Positions 42,368 to 52,211 of a stretch of DNA of 64,000 nt are shown here, piece by piece. Each line of letters begins with the position of its first letter. Within the stretch, counting starts at the first letter, position 1. The notes below the pieces were generated by a model, which made no database searches, was not told the DNA's origin, and saw only the letters and a list, made by a program, of their open reading frames with translations. The DNA comes from Pelagerythrobacter sp041912895 (GTDB taxonomy: Bacteria; Pseudomonadota; Alphaproteobacteria; Sphingomonadales; Sphingomonadaceae). Made by a program: the position numbers and the translations under genes. The stretch spans positions 689,010-753,009 of the forward strand of contig NZ_JAYSGI010000002.1 in the NCBI RefSeq assembly GCF_041912895.1, written 5' to 3'.

Positions 42368-45300
42368 CTAATGCTGGATAACCTTCTCGATCGCGAGTTC
42401 GACCCGTCGCCGGGCGTCGCGGCGCAAGCGTGAAATCCCAAAAATCCGCGCCACAGCCACGGCGCGATCTTCGACGTCATCGACCGCACGTGCGGCGAGC
42501 ATGAGTTCCGGCAATGCGATTTGGTCGATCAATCGGTTGGCGCTGCCGCTCTCGGGCACGCGATATTCATCAAGTCGCGTCGGGTGGCTTTCGTCGATCC
42601 AGACGAAGACATGGTCGACCTGGTCTTCGACGAGAACGAAGGAGCGCTGGGCCACCTCGTCGACACGCTCGCGGATCAGCCGACCGGTCCGGGCGAAACC
42701 GTGCGCCCTCGCAATCACGGTCGCGAGCTGATCGTCGCGAATAGGCGCTTCGGTTTCAACGACGAGGCGAACCATTTCGATCAGTACATCGTTGTACTCC
42801 GGGTCGTAGAACCGATCCGCGTCGATCTTGTCGACGATGTCCGAGAAATCGGTTTGGCGGTAGGGACCAGCTCGCCCCTGCGCCATCTCCGGTGCGTGGA
42901 ACATAGACAGCAACGTATCGTCGGAGGAGTCAGATTCGTGAGGCGGTGATGACGCATTGCCCCGCGCTTGTCGATCGTCGACAACCGAAGAAGCGGGATC
43001 GTCGACCTGCACGTGATCGTCCTCGTCGGGAGCATCCGATGTTGCCTCCGGGCCGGCAGCATCATCCTGCTCCTCGCCGGCCTCCTCGAATACGCGGCGT
43101 TCGCGCGCCTCGTCCAGTTTCTGTTTCAGGCGTGCATCGATTTTCGCGATCGAGCCTTTCGCGTCGATCCAGAAGTCGGTCGACCAGATGCGCAGGATCG
43201 TCCATCCCAGTCCCTCGAGCACGGCCTGGCGCACCTTGTCGCGATCGCGAGCGGTAAGCGCGCTATGATACATTGCTCCATCGCATTCGATGCCAGCAAG
43301 AAAATCGCCAGGATTATCGGGGTCGACAATGCCCAGATCGATGCGATAACCGGACACCCCGATCTGCGGTCGAACCGACCAGCCACGACGCTCCAACATG
43401 CCCTTGACTGCATCCTCGAACGGGGACTCGGTCTCGCCGATGCTGTCCGAATGCACTTCGGCCAGAGCCCGCGGTCCACGATCGGCGAACTCGATGTAGT
43501 GCTTCAGGTCGCGCACCGCCTGCGAGGCCGTTTTCGAGAGATCGATCATCCCGGCGTTGAAGGAGGTGAACAGCAGCATCGCCTTGCGTGCACGTGTCAC
43601 CGCGACATTGAGACGACGCCATCCACCGTCCTTGTTGAGCGGGCCGAAGTTCATCGACATCTTGCGGGCACCTGCTTCGACCGGGCCGAAGGTGATGCCG
43701 AGGATGATCGTGTCGCGCTCGTCCCCCTGTACCGTTTCCAGATTTTTGACGAAAACCGGCTCTTCCAGATCGTCGGCAAAATGCGCGTCGAACGCGGCAT
43801 CGCCCTTACGGGCCTGTTCCAGCAGGTCCTCGATCAGGTCCTGCTGCTTGCTGTTGAGTGTGACGATGCCGAGCGAGGTGTCACCCGGGGCCTTGCCCGC
43901 CAGACGACGCTTCGCCTCGGCGACGATCGCCTTCGCTTCGATCGCGTTGGTCTGCTCGGTACCCTTTGCGTAGACACCCTCCACCCGGTGCCACTCGACG
44001 GCCGTCTCGCGTGTTTCGGGTGCAGGAAAGATTACCAGCTTGCCATCGTAATAGCGCGAGTTCGAGAACGCGATCAGCGAGTCATGACGGCTTCGGTAAT
44101 GCCAGTCCAGACTGCGGCGCGGGATCGAGGCGGAGACGCATTCGTCGAGAATGCTCTCCAGATCAACCATCGCGTCTTCGTCGACTGTTGCCGAACCGCG
44201 GCTGAAGAAATTGGTCGGCGGCATTTGCTTCTGGTCGCCCGCGAGTACCAGCTGGCGGCCGCGCCCGATCGACCCGACTGCGTCCCAGGGCGTTATCTGA
44301 CTGGCTTCGTCGAAGATCACGATGTCGAACAGATCCTGGTCGGGCGGCAGATATTGCGCGATCGAGAGCGGGCTCATCAGCATGCAAGGAGCGAGCGCGC
44401 TGAAATCCTTGCCCATCTCTTCGGCAAGGCGGCGCACCGGTTTATGGGCGCGCTGCTTGGCAAGCTCGTGTTTGAGCACACCAAAACCGGATGCGCGGGC
44501 GACCTGTGAGGCATCGGGAAGATCGGTACATAGCCGCGCGCGGATGATCGCGGCGGTCAGGTTCTGTACCTCCTCGGTCACTTTGCCGAAGGTGCGAATC
44601 TTGTCTTCGTGCGACAGCGAGTGAAACCCGGCGAGGCGCGGCTCGGCATCGATCGCCCAAGGCGCGAACCACTTGGCGTAGGCTGCATCGAAGAGCGGCA
44701 CTGCCTCGCCCGCGGGAAGACCGGCGGCAATCCGGTTGGTCATCGGCGCAAGGCCCAGCGCCGCGGCCTGATCGCGCACCTTGTTCCACTGGCACAGCGC
44801 GTTGAGCTGGGTCCGATGCGCCTCGATGTCGTCGCACATGTGCGCGATTTGCTCGAATTGGCCGGGTAGCGCATTGGCTGCGCTCGCCCCGAAGAACGCG
44901 TCCCGTGCCTGCCCGAAGCCCTCGGCCGCCTCGATGAGAGCCTGCGTCGCAACGCCCAGCGGCGCATCGGAGGCAGCCATCTCGTTTGCATCGACTACTG
45001 CGTTACGCAACGCACCGACCAGGCCGGCGAATTCCTCCGGACTTCCGGCCTGCGATCGGGCGACGGCACGGATGCGTTCGGCTTCTTCGGCGAGCCGTTC
45101 CAGCCTGTCAGGATCGCTGTCGAGCCCTTGGGATGCCGGCACCCCCTCGATCGCTCGATCGAGCTCACGCACTTTTGCATGCAGCGGCGCCATCTCGGCA
45201 AAGATCGGCAGGTCCGCCGAAGGATCGATCTCGCCAGCAGCGCCGCCCAGTTCGGTCATCCGTCGTTTGCAGCTGCGCATTGCGAAGTACCGCAGCAGTA

Positions 45301-48292
45301 CGAATTTCTCCTGTGCCTCCTCCCAATCGCGCGCCAGCGACGCCTGCGTGTCCTCGGCTGCCTCCGGCGTGCGGTATTCGGACGAGAGCCTCGCACGAAG
45401 CCCGTGCCACTTGCGGACCGCATCGGCTTGCCTGCGGAGGGCCTCTATCGTTTCGGCATGGTCGGGGCGGAAGGCGAACGCAAGATCGACACCGGCAGTC
45501 CTACAGATCGCCTGACTTAGCGTGAGTACCCGGTCAGCCTCTTCGGGACCGGTGGGCTGTGCGGGCAGTCCGCTTGCCCGAACCGCTGCATGTGCTGCGT
45601 GCTCTACTCTGGCGGAAGCGGACCGCAGATCGTTTGCTGAAGCCAGCAGCCGTGATTGCCATGCATTGGACCACTCGCTCGCACGCACACAGTCGGACAC
45701 CGTCCCGGGCAGCGTGCCGACGCCTGCGAATGTCAGTTCGAGACTGCGCACGGCCTCGCGCATCGCCCTGATCTCGGATTCGCCGTGTTGCGTTCGCTCG
45801 GGCCAGGCGAATTGCGGCAGCGCGCCATCATCGTCGCGCACGACGCGCCAGACTGCATCGTGCACCGTCAACCCGCAGGGATAACGGTGGTGGAGCGCGG
45901 CTGCAAAGCCGTTCAGATCGTCGCGCAATCGCTTCAGCTCGGCCGTCCTGTCGGCCCAATCAGACTGCGACAGCGCGCCGCGCGCGTTCCATGCACGTTC
46001 GAGCTGGCGCAGGACCTCGATCTTGGTACTCTTATGCGAGTGCAGTTCGAGGCAGAAGTCGCCTAGCCCGACCTGCTCCAGCCGTCGGTAGACGACGTCC
46101 AGCGCAGCGCGCTTCTCGGATACGAACAGAACTCGCCGCCCAAGTGCCAGATTCTGCGCAATCATGTTGGCAATGGTCTGCGACTTGCCGGTCCCCGGAG
46201 GGCCATCGAGCACGAAGTTGTGTCCCTCGCCCGATGCGACCACCGCTGCCAGCTGCGAGCTGTCCGCGGGGAGGGGAGCGTAAAGGTCGGCCGGGTCGAC
46301 GTCCTGGTCGAGCCTGTCCGGTTTGGGCAGGGGGCCCATGGCTTCGAACGGCTCGGTTCCACGCTCAATCAGATGCCGAACGACGGGGTTGTCCTTAAGC
46401 AGATCGCGCCGATCGACGAGATCCTTCCACATCAGGTATTTGGAGAAAGAGAAGATGCCCAGCGTAACCTGCTCGCGCACTTCGAAGCCCGGCGAGTTGG
46501 TGATCGCACGCCTGATCTGGTGCCATACTCCGGCAACATCGGTCCCGCTGTCGTCCTTGGGCAGCTCGCCGTCGAGCCCGCCGATGACAAGTCCGAAATC
46601 CTGCTTGAGCAGTTCGAGCAGCGTCATGTTGAAACGCGGCTCGTCCTCGTGCGCGACCAACTTCATGCCCGAGCGCGCATTGCGTCTTTCGAGCCGCACC
46701 GGCTGGAGGATCAGCGGCGCACGATAGCTGCGTTGGTCTGTCTCCTTTTTCTTCCATTCCAGAAACCCAAAGGCGAGAAACAGCGTGTTCGAGCCCCCTT
46801 CGTTCATGTCCGCACGCGCCTGACGGTAGAGCTTAATCAGGCTGCTATCGAGTTTGGGCTTCTCCAGCTCGACGAACACCTCGTTCTTTTCCAACCCGGC
46901 AAGCGCATGCTCTTCCTTCAGGTCGGTCCGGCTGCGATCGCGGTGCAGGTCCACATCGCGCCCGCCGACACCCAGATCGGGCAACGGCTGCACGCTGATC
47001 TTCTTGCCATCGGCCAGCAGGTCTTCCAGTCGGGCCGGATCGGGGCAGACGAGGTTGAGATTGCCTGCACGCGGCAGGTTGAGCAGCCGGTTGCGGGCCG
47101 TCAGATCGAGCAGCTTGCGCTGCCATTCCTCGATCCTGTCCTTCGTTTCGCCGTCGCCTTCCTCGATCTCCACACTCTCGATCGAACCCTGGTAGAGGTC
47201 CGGCGCGGCCTCTACCCGAACGCTTGCAAAGCCCTCGTCCTCGTCTTCCATGCGGGTCGACGATGTCGCCAGCGGCAGGATCCTGCGCATGCGTGCGCGA
47301 CGTACATCGATGGCAAAGAATACGTCGCCAGGTTCGATGCCCTCGATCTGGCGCTTGGATTCCGCGCAGGCTTGGGAAAATCGCGCGCGGTTGGCACCGG
47401 TTACCATCGTCGTCTCGAACAGCACGATATTGCCGAGATCGAGACGGTTTCGGACCGCTGCGACCTCTTCGGTGACGAGGTCGGAAAACTGGTCGCGTTC
47501 GACCCATGCTCCCGCGAAAGCGTGGCCGTGCGTCAACACGACGAGCGGATGCAGCCCGGCCTGCTCGATCGCCGCAGCAAACAGCAGCGCGGTGTCGAGG
47601 CAGGTCGCGACCCGCCCGGCGTAGATCGCACCGGGCGACCGGATTTTCTGGCCTCGTGTCTCGAAGCTGGCGGGCGGCAGCGCGTAGGTAAGCTGCAAAC
47701 CGCTGACCGCCGACCAGATTGCCGAGACGATCTCGTAGACTCTTGCCTTGTCGCCGCTTTCGTAGCCGTTGATCGCATCCGGTCGCCCAGCCGTAGCCAG
47801 TGCATTTGCGGCCGCGCGCAGCACCTTCGCCACTGCCGGATCATTGGGCATAACGAATGCGGGCAGCAATTCCGGCATCGCGTCGGCCCCGCCCCAATCG
47901 TCCACCGCGAGGATCGTGATCGGCGTCTTGCTGCTCGCAATTACCTCGCCTTCGCGATCGCGCAGATCTAGCGTCACCGTACCGCGTTCGGCTTCGGCGA
48001 GATCACGAGCAAAACCGGCGGCGATGGTGACATCGCGATCGAGCAGTTGCAGACTCTCGCCCGCGGCAACCTTGTCGATGTGCCAGCAACGCTCGCCCAG
48101 AAACGCCGGATCGGCGGACAGGTCGAGACGCAGGTCAGACAGGTCCGCATCGGTTCCGTTGACGATCGAGATTTCACGAAGAGGCGGAACCGCGTTCTGC
48201 TGCGAAACGAAGCCGATTTTGTCGCACGCGACGACTTCTATCCGGACCGTCTTCTCGGGCTCCTGACCGTGCGCGGCGACTTCGCCTTCCAT
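42368..48292 (-). CDS. Giant DUF4011-SF1 helicase-Vsr-like nuclease-DUF3320 protein (defence-type)
   Basis: A single protein of 1,974 residues from ATG 48292 (RBS GGGGAG-TAGG). Parts in order: a beta-rich N-terminus; a transglutaminase-like domain with a Cys in VATCLDTALLFAAA (near residue 228) and His in THGHAFAGAWV (near 254); DUF4011, beginning EEWQRKLLDLTARNRLLNLP (near 385). Then comes an SF1 helicase with Walker A VLDGPPGTGKSQTIANMIAQ (near 695), Walker B IVIFDEASQI (near 1325), LVLAGDQKQMPPTNFF and LNVAVTRARKAMLLF (near 1560), with a long helical insert between. A PD-(D/E)XK/Vsr-like nuclease follows (YRIDLGIVDPD and AGIECDGAMYH near 1667). DUF3320 lies near 1830-1917. All motifs look intact. 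As I recall, DUF4011-helicase-Vsr proteins (hhe) are among tested single-gene antiphage systems. It stands alone between a pseudogene and metal-uptake genes. Confidence 0.88.
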   Translation of the reverse strand: MEGEVAAHGQEPEKTVRIEVVACDKIGFVSQQNAVPPLREISIVNGTDADLSDLRLDLSADPAFLGERCWHIDKVAAGESLQLLDRDVTIAAGFARDLAEAERGTVTLDLRDREGEVIASSKTPITILAVDDWGGADAMPELLPAFVMPNDPAVAKVLRAAANALATAGRPDAINGYESGDKARVYEIVSAIWSAVSGLQLTYALPPASFETRGQKIRSPGAIYAGRVATCLDTALLFAAAIEQAGLHPLVVLTHGHAFAGAWVERDQFSDLVTEEVAAVRNRLDLGNIVLFETTMVTGANRARFSQACAESKRQIEGIEPGDVFFAIDVRRARMRRILPLATSSTRMEDEDEGFASVRVEAAPDLYQGSIESVEIEEGDGETKDRIEEWQRKLLDLTARNRLLNLPRAGNLNLVCPDPARLEDLLADGKKISVQPLPDLGVGGRDVDLHRDRSRTDLKEEHALAGLEKNEVFVELEKPKLDSSLIKLYRQARADMNEGGSNTLFLAFGFLEWKKKETDQRSYRAPLILQPVRLERRNARSGMKLVAHEDEPRFNMTLLELLKQDFGLVIGGLDGELPKDDSGTDVAGVWHQIRRAITNSPGFEVREQVTLGIFSFSKYLMWKDLVDRRDLLKDNPVVRHLIERGTEPFEAMGPLPKPDRLDQDVDPADLYAPLPADSSQLAAVVASGEGHNFVLDGPPGTGKSQTIANMIAQNLALGRRVLFVSEKRAALDVVYRRLEQVGLGDFCLELHSHKSTKIEVLRQLERAWNARGALSQSDWADRTAELKRLRDDLNGFAAALHHRYPCGLTVHDAVWRVVRDDDGALPQFAWPERTQHGESEIRAMREAVRSLELTFAGVGTLPGTVSDCVRASEWSNAWQSRLLASANDLRSASARVEHAAHAAVRASGLPAQPTGPEEADRVLTLSQAICRTAGVDLAFAFRPDHAETIEALRRQADAVRKWHGLRARLSSEYRTPEAAEDTQASLARDWEEAQEKFVLLRYFAMRSCKRRMTELGGAAGEIDPSADLPIFAEMAPLHAKVRELDRAIEGVPASQGLDSDPDRLERLAEEAERIRAVARSQAGSPEEFAGLVGALRNAVVDANEMAASDAPLGVATQALIEAAEGFGQARDAFFGASAANALPGQFEQIAHMCDDIEAHRTQLNALCQWNKVRDQAAALGLAPMTNRIAAGLPAGEAVPLFDAAYAKWFAPWAIDAEPRLAGFHSLSHEDKIRTFGKVTEEVQNLTAAIIRARLCTDLPDASQVARASGFGVLKHELAKQRAHKPVRRLAEEMGKDFSALAPCMLMSPLSIAQYLPPDQDLFDIVIFDEASQITPWDAVGSIGRGRQLVLAGDQKQMPPTNFFSRGSATVDEDAMVDLESILDECVSASIPRRSLDWHYRSRHDSLIAFSNSRYYDGKLVIFPAPETRETAVEWHRVEGVYAKGTEQTNAIEAKAIVAEAKRRLAGKAPGDTSLGIVTLNSKQQDLIEDLLEQARKGDAAFDAHFADDLEEPVFVKNLETVQGDERDTIILGITFGPVEAGARKMSMNFGPLNKDGGWRRLNVAVTRARKAMLLFTSFNAGMIDLSKTASQAVRDLKHYIEFADRGPRALAEVHSDSIGETESPFEDAVKGMLERRGWSVRPQIGVSGYRIDLGIVDPDNPGDFLAGIECDGAMYHSALTARDRDKVRQAVLEGLGWTILRIWSTDFWIDAKGSIAKIDARLKQKLDEARERRVFEEAGEEQDDAAGPEATSDAPDEDDHVQVDDPASSVVDDRQARGNASSPPHESDSSDDTLLSMFHAPEMAQGRAGPYRQTDFSDIVDKIDADRFYDPEYNDVLIEMVRLVVETEAPIRDDQLATVIARAHGFARTGRLIRERVDEVAQRSFVLVEDQVDHVFVWIDESHPTRLDEYRVPESGSANRLIDQIALPELMLAARAVDDVEDRAVAVARIFGISRLRRDARRRVELAIEKVIQH

Positions 48293-48754
48293 CCTACTCC
48301 CCCCCGGATCAATTCGATACTCCAACAGGATGCATCAGATTGGAAATAGATCAACTCAGGAGATTGCTGAGGGCTGCCGCCACCCTCTCGACCCAGGGGC
48401 CACCGCCAAACATTGGTGCTCTACCGAAGCAATAGATCAAAATAGGCAGGTCTTTGGCAATTGAGCCTCCAAAGCTGACGGTTCGCTACCGGCCCACATT
48501 TGCCGTTCACTGGCTCCCGCAACAAATGTCCGGAAGGGGGCCGGAAGACGACAGGCAACTTCTGGGCATCGATAAAACTCAAGCGGACATTGGGTCAGGT
48601 CGCTCATAGATGCCAGCGGATCACCTCAGAATATGCCGAAGTCCCTTCACGCACGCTGGATGGCGCGCCAACGACTCGCCTGCGCACGATAGGGCGCACG
48701 ATCACGGCGGACGAGAACCTGTCGGCCCATTCGCGCTGCCGTGCGCCCGCGTAG
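48293..48754. other. Non-coding right part of the accessory segment
   Basis: About 460 bp upstream of the giant helicase gene. The first 20 bp carry its Shine-Dalgarno sequence. The rest has lower GC than the right flank and contains no recognisable gene, tRNA or repeat. I looked for a copy of the tRNA-Gln 3' end here and found none. The right border of the segment is therefore not fixed. Confidence 0.55.
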
Positions 48755-50068
48755 TTATGAAGCGCGTCTCAACCGCGACAGCGACGTATCCAGCGCCAGC
48801 ACGAGGATCAGCGAGAGGCCGAACAGCGGCAGCAGGATCGCCAGCAGCGCGATAATCGCCCATAGGCGTGGCGGCACACGGCGATCATCCCCCGGCGGTG
48901 CGCCAAATTCTCCGCGCGGCTTGCGCTTCCACCACATTGCGACGCCGAGCACGCTGACCGCGATCAGCGCGATCGCGGTCGCCAGCCCGATCAGCTGGTT
49001 GGCGAGGCCGAACAGTTGCCCTTCGTGCCAGGCGATGCCGTAGTTCACCGCGCGGTCGATCGGATGGCTGTCGGCAAAGCCGCGGCGCCCGATTTCGGAG
49101 CCGGTCGCCGGATCCCATGTGACCGATCGTGCCAGCGGGCGGTTCTGCGTCAGCGACGTGGCCGTCCATTCGTCGCCGGTCGGCGGAGCGAACGCCTGCG
49201 GGGCATGCGGCGGCAGAACGATTGCGGGAAAGGCGAGACCTTCGCGCTTCGCCTTCGCCACGAATACGGAAAGCGGCAGGCTTTCGGACGGTGGTGGGGA
49301 TGGCGGCATCGCCGCCATCTCTCCGTGCGCATGATCGCCATGCCCGCCATCGACGCCGATCTTCCAATCCTGCGGGCCCTCCACCAGACCGAGTTCGGCA
49401 CGGACCCATGCGAAGCCGCTGCCCCATACGCCTGCCCAAGGCAGCCCGCTGGCGAGCATCACCAGCACCAGCCCGGCGATCCAGAACCCGGTCACCCGGT
49501 GCAGATCGCGCAGCAGTGGCCGCCCGCGCAGCGACAGGCGCGGCCAGAACGTGCCCGCCGCGGAGAAGGGACGCGGCCACCACAGGTAAAGCCCGCTCAG
49601 GATCATCACGATGGTCCAGCTCGCTGCCAGTTCGACCAGCCGGTCGCCCCAATCGCCGAGGAGCAATGTGCCATGGATGCGCGCCACCGTCGCCAATATC
49701 CGGCTTTCCGGATCGAACGCGCCAAGCACTTCGCCCTGAGGCGAAACATAAACCTCGGCCAGGCTGCCACCCGGCAGCGCGAACTGGAGCATAGCGGCAT
49801 CGCCGGGACTTTCGGGCAGGCGATAATGGTTGAACCGGCTGCCGGGATATTCAGCCATCGCCGCGCCGAGCTGGGCATCGGCCGAGACGGCGCCTGCGAC
49901 CGGCAGGTCGCGGAAGGCCGCCTCTTCCCACCGGTCGACCTGCGGCTTGAACAGATAGACCGCGCCGGTGAGCGACAGGATCAGGATGAACGGGAGCACG
50001 AACAGCCCGGCATAGAAATGCCAGCGCCACACCTTGCGATAGATCGTCTTGGAGTGCGCGCTTACCAT
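48755..50068 (-). CDS. PepSY-associated TM-helix protein (metal-uptake partner)
   Basis: A 437-residue inner-membrane protein of the PepSY/PiuB type. The first helix follows KTIYRKVWRWHFYAGLFVLP, the family opening; later ones include SWTIVMILSGLYLWWPRPF and LHRVTGFWIAGLVLVML. The periplasmic loop contains a His-rich stretch (GGHGDHAHGEM, near residue 245) suited to binding a metal. The cytoplasmic end is short. Such proteins work with TonB receptors, probably reducing or moving metal released from a chelate. ATG 50068 overlaps the receptor stop by 7 bp, so the pair is co-translated. Confidence 0.88.
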   Translation of the reverse strand: MVSAHSKTIYRKVWRWHFYAGLFVLPFILILSLTGAVYLFKPQVDRWEEAAFRDLPVAGAVSADAQLGAAMAEYPGSRFNHYRLPESPGDAAMLQFALPGGSLAEVYVSPQGEVLGAFDPESRILATVARIHGTLLLGDWGDRLVELAASWTIVMILSGLYLWWPRPFSAAGTFWPRLSLRGRPLLRDLHRVTGFWIAGLVLVMLASGLPWAGVWGSGFAWVRAELGLVEGPQDWKIGVDGGHGDHAHGEMAAMPPSPPPSESLPLSVFVAKAKREGLAFPAIVLPPHAPQAFAPPTGDEWTATSLTQNRPLARSVTWDPATGSEIGRRGFADSHPIDRAVNYGIAWHEGQLFGLANQLIGLATAIALIAVSVLGVAMWWKRKPRGEFGAPPGDDRRVPPRLWAIIALLAILLPLFGLSLILVLALDTSLSRLRRAS

Positions 50069-52143
50069 GCGAACCGTATCCCGCCATAGATCGCACGACC
50101 GGTGCCGGGATTGAATATCTCCGATCCCGCATCGGCGACACCCGCGATCGCCACCGTGGCGATATAGCGCTCGTCGGTAAGGTTGCGCCCTTCGACATAG
50201 AGCGACCAGTTATTGCCGGCATCGAAGCCCGCTTTCAGGTTGACCAATGCGTAGGAATCAACCGTCAGGCTGTTGGCGTTGTCGGCGAAATAGTCGCCCG
50301 GCGCCCATTCGACGTTCGGCCCGGCATAGAAACCGCCCGAATGGCGATAGAGCAGTTCGGCGCGCAGGAAATGGCGCGGCACGCCGGGCAGTTCGTTGTC
50401 ACCGTAGAGCGGATCGTCGTCGAAATGGAAATCGTTGAGGGTGTAGGCCGCGGTCAGAGCGAGCGCATCGCCTCTGGCGGAGAGCGGCACCCTCGCGTCC
50501 AGCCCGGCCTTGATCCCCTGATGCACGGTGCGATCGGCGTTGATCGTGCTGCACAGCGCCCAGGGTTGCGTCGTCAGGCATTGCAGCTCGTTGCGCAGTT
50601 CGGAGCGATAGAGCGCCAAATCCCAGCCGATCCCGCCGCTACGCCCGCGTGTGCCGATCTCGTAAGTCGTCGCGCGTTGCACCTCGAGGTCGAGATTCGC
50701 CGGGAATATGCCCGCGTCGTAACTCGGCACTTCGGCGCTGCGGGAGATATTGGCGAACACCTGCCAGTCGGCGCGCGCATTCCACAGCAGGCCAATGCGC
50801 GGGCTCCACACGTCGTATTCCCGATCGCCGGACTGATCGCCATCGGTCAGGAAACGGTCTCGCCGTTCGCGCTCGGCATGAAGATACTGCACCCCGGCGA
50901 TCAGCGCGAGATCGGGCCGCACATAAAGCGAATCCTGCGCATATAGCGACAGGTTCGACGATCGGTCTTCCATCGACTGGACCAGCTCGCCCTTCTCGCC
51001 TGCCACGTTGAGGAACTGGTCGGTGTCGAGTGTCCCGTTGTGCAGGTTCGCCCCCAGGATCAACTCGTTGCGCAGCCCGGCGATCTCGCGATCGTCGACC
51101 GCGCGGATGAAGCCGCCGTAATCGTCGACGGTATAGTCGAGATACTGGTAGATCGGATGGTCAACATGGCGCGCATTGTAGAAGGCGCCCAGATCGATCG
51201 TCGTGCTCGCGAGCCGAACGGTGGTGCGGTTCGCCAGGCGGATCGAATCGACGTTGCGCTGCTGATCCTGCGCCACCCATACCGGGTTGGCAGCACGGGG
51301 ATCGTCGAGCGCCTGCGCCTTGGAGACTTCACCCGGAATGCGCTGGTTGGTGCTCGCGCCATAGACGTAGAGCCGCGTCTCGACAGCGGGCGAGACCTGA
51401 TAGCCGAGGTTGAGGTTGCCGCGCACCGCATCGCCATCGCTGTGCTCGCGATATCCGTCCGTCCGCTGCGCCGAGACGGTGGCGAAATAATCGAACGATC
51501 CCGAAGCACCGCCGCTGCTCGCCTGACCTTTGACGTAACCGAAACTGCCTGCGTCGATCCGCGCGAACAGCAGCGAGGCATCGCGTCCTGTGGGCGTCAC
51601 GAGATTGATCGCACCGCCGAGCGCATTGGCGCCGTAGCGCAGCGCGTTGGCGCCCTTGTACACTTCGACATAGCGATAGGCGCTCGGGTCGATCTCGAAC
51701 AGATCGACCAGCCCGTCCGAGGTGTTGAGCGGAATGCCGTCGATATAAAGCGCGATGCCGCGCGCACCATAGGCGCGAGACAGCCCCGATCCGCGCACCG
51801 ACAGCCGCGCGTCGTCGCCCATGCGCGGCTGCACGATCACGCCCGGCACGTATTCGAGCACATCCTTGATGTGCTTGACCGGGGTATCCTCGAACGCGTC
51901 GGCCGTGACGATATCGACCGCACCCGGCGTGCGCTCGATCACGGTTTCTGCCTCTCGCGCGTTGGGAATGGCGGTGACCACGATCGTCCGACCGTCGCCG
52001 GAGGCCGGACGCGTCTGGGCGTGGGCGGGCAGCGCGAACGCGGCGAGCGTGGCCGCGATGGCGACGGTGGACGCGTTTCGTCCGAACAGAGTGCGCGCGC
52101 ACGCGGGATGCCGCCCGCGCAGGCGGATGGAAATATCAGGCAT
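50062..52143 (-). CDS. TonB-dependent outer-membrane receptor
   Basis: A 693-residue TonB-dependent transporter: N-terminal signal sequence (to about residue 43, ALPAHAQ), Ton box (TIVVTA near 53), plug domain (VLEYVPGVIVQPRMGDDARL and SVRGSGLSRAYGARGIALYI, about 60-170) and a 22-strand barrel ending in IYGGIRFAW, with the expected terminal aromatic residue. The coupling to a PepSY protein points to a metal-chelate substrate (siderophore, or copper or haem compound), but sequence alone does not say which. The leader is unusually long, so an internal start is possible. Preceded by a hairpin and the DUF2946 gene. Confidence 0.92.
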   Translation of the reverse strand: MPDISIRLRGRHPACARTLFGRNASTVAIAATLAAFALPAHAQTRPASGDGRTIVVTAIPNAREAETVIERTPGAVDIVTADAFEDTPVKHIKDVLEYVPGVIVQPRMGDDARLSVRGSGLSRAYGARGIALYIDGIPLNTSDGLVDLFEIDPSAYRYVEVYKGANALRYGANALGGAINLVTPTGRDASLLFARIDAGSFGYVKGQASSGGASGSFDYFATVSAQRTDGYREHSDGDAVRGNLNLGYQVSPAVETRLYVYGASTNQRIPGEVSKAQALDDPRAANPVWVAQDQQRNVDSIRLANRTTVRLASTTIDLGAFYNARHVDHPIYQYLDYTVDDYGGFIRAVDDREIAGLRNELILGANLHNGTLDTDQFLNVAGEKGELVQSMEDRSSNLSLYAQDSLYVRPDLALIAGVQYLHAERERRDRFLTDGDQSGDREYDVWSPRIGLLWNARADWQVFANISRSAEVPSYDAGIFPANLDLEVQRATTYEIGTRGRSGGIGWDLALYRSELRNELQCLTTQPWALCSTINADRTVHQGIKAGLDARVPLSARGDALALTAAYTLNDFHFDDDPLYGDNELPGVPRHFLRAELLYRHSGGFYAGPNVEWAPGDYFADNANSLTVDSYALVNLKAGFDAGNNWSLYVEGRNLTDERYIATVAIAGVADAGSEIFNPGTGRAIYGGIRFAW

Positions 52144-52161
52144 GTTTCATAAACTCCGACA

Positions 52162-52190
52162 GTCCGGCGTGCGCGAACGCACGTCGGGAC
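52162..52190. repeat. Imperfect hairpin ahead of the TonB receptor
   Basis: GTCCGGCGTGCG (from 52162) pairs with CGCACGTCGGGAC around CGAA, with a small bulge. On the minus strand it lies between the DUF2946 stop and the receptor Shine-Dalgarno sequence (GGAG). It could uncouple expression of the two genes. Confidence 0.4.
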
Positions 52191-52211
52191 TTGGCCAAAA
52201 AGATCAGATCA

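Noticed and set aside
40000..48700. Search for an integrase, transposase or IS ends in the accessory segment.
   Set aside because: No reading frame with a tyrosine or serine recombinase motif or DDE signature was found, and no IS-type terminal repeats.
48330..48760. A TGGTGCTCTACC string that looks like part of a tRNA.
   Set aside because: No cloverleaf can be built around it and there is no T-arm or acceptor stem.
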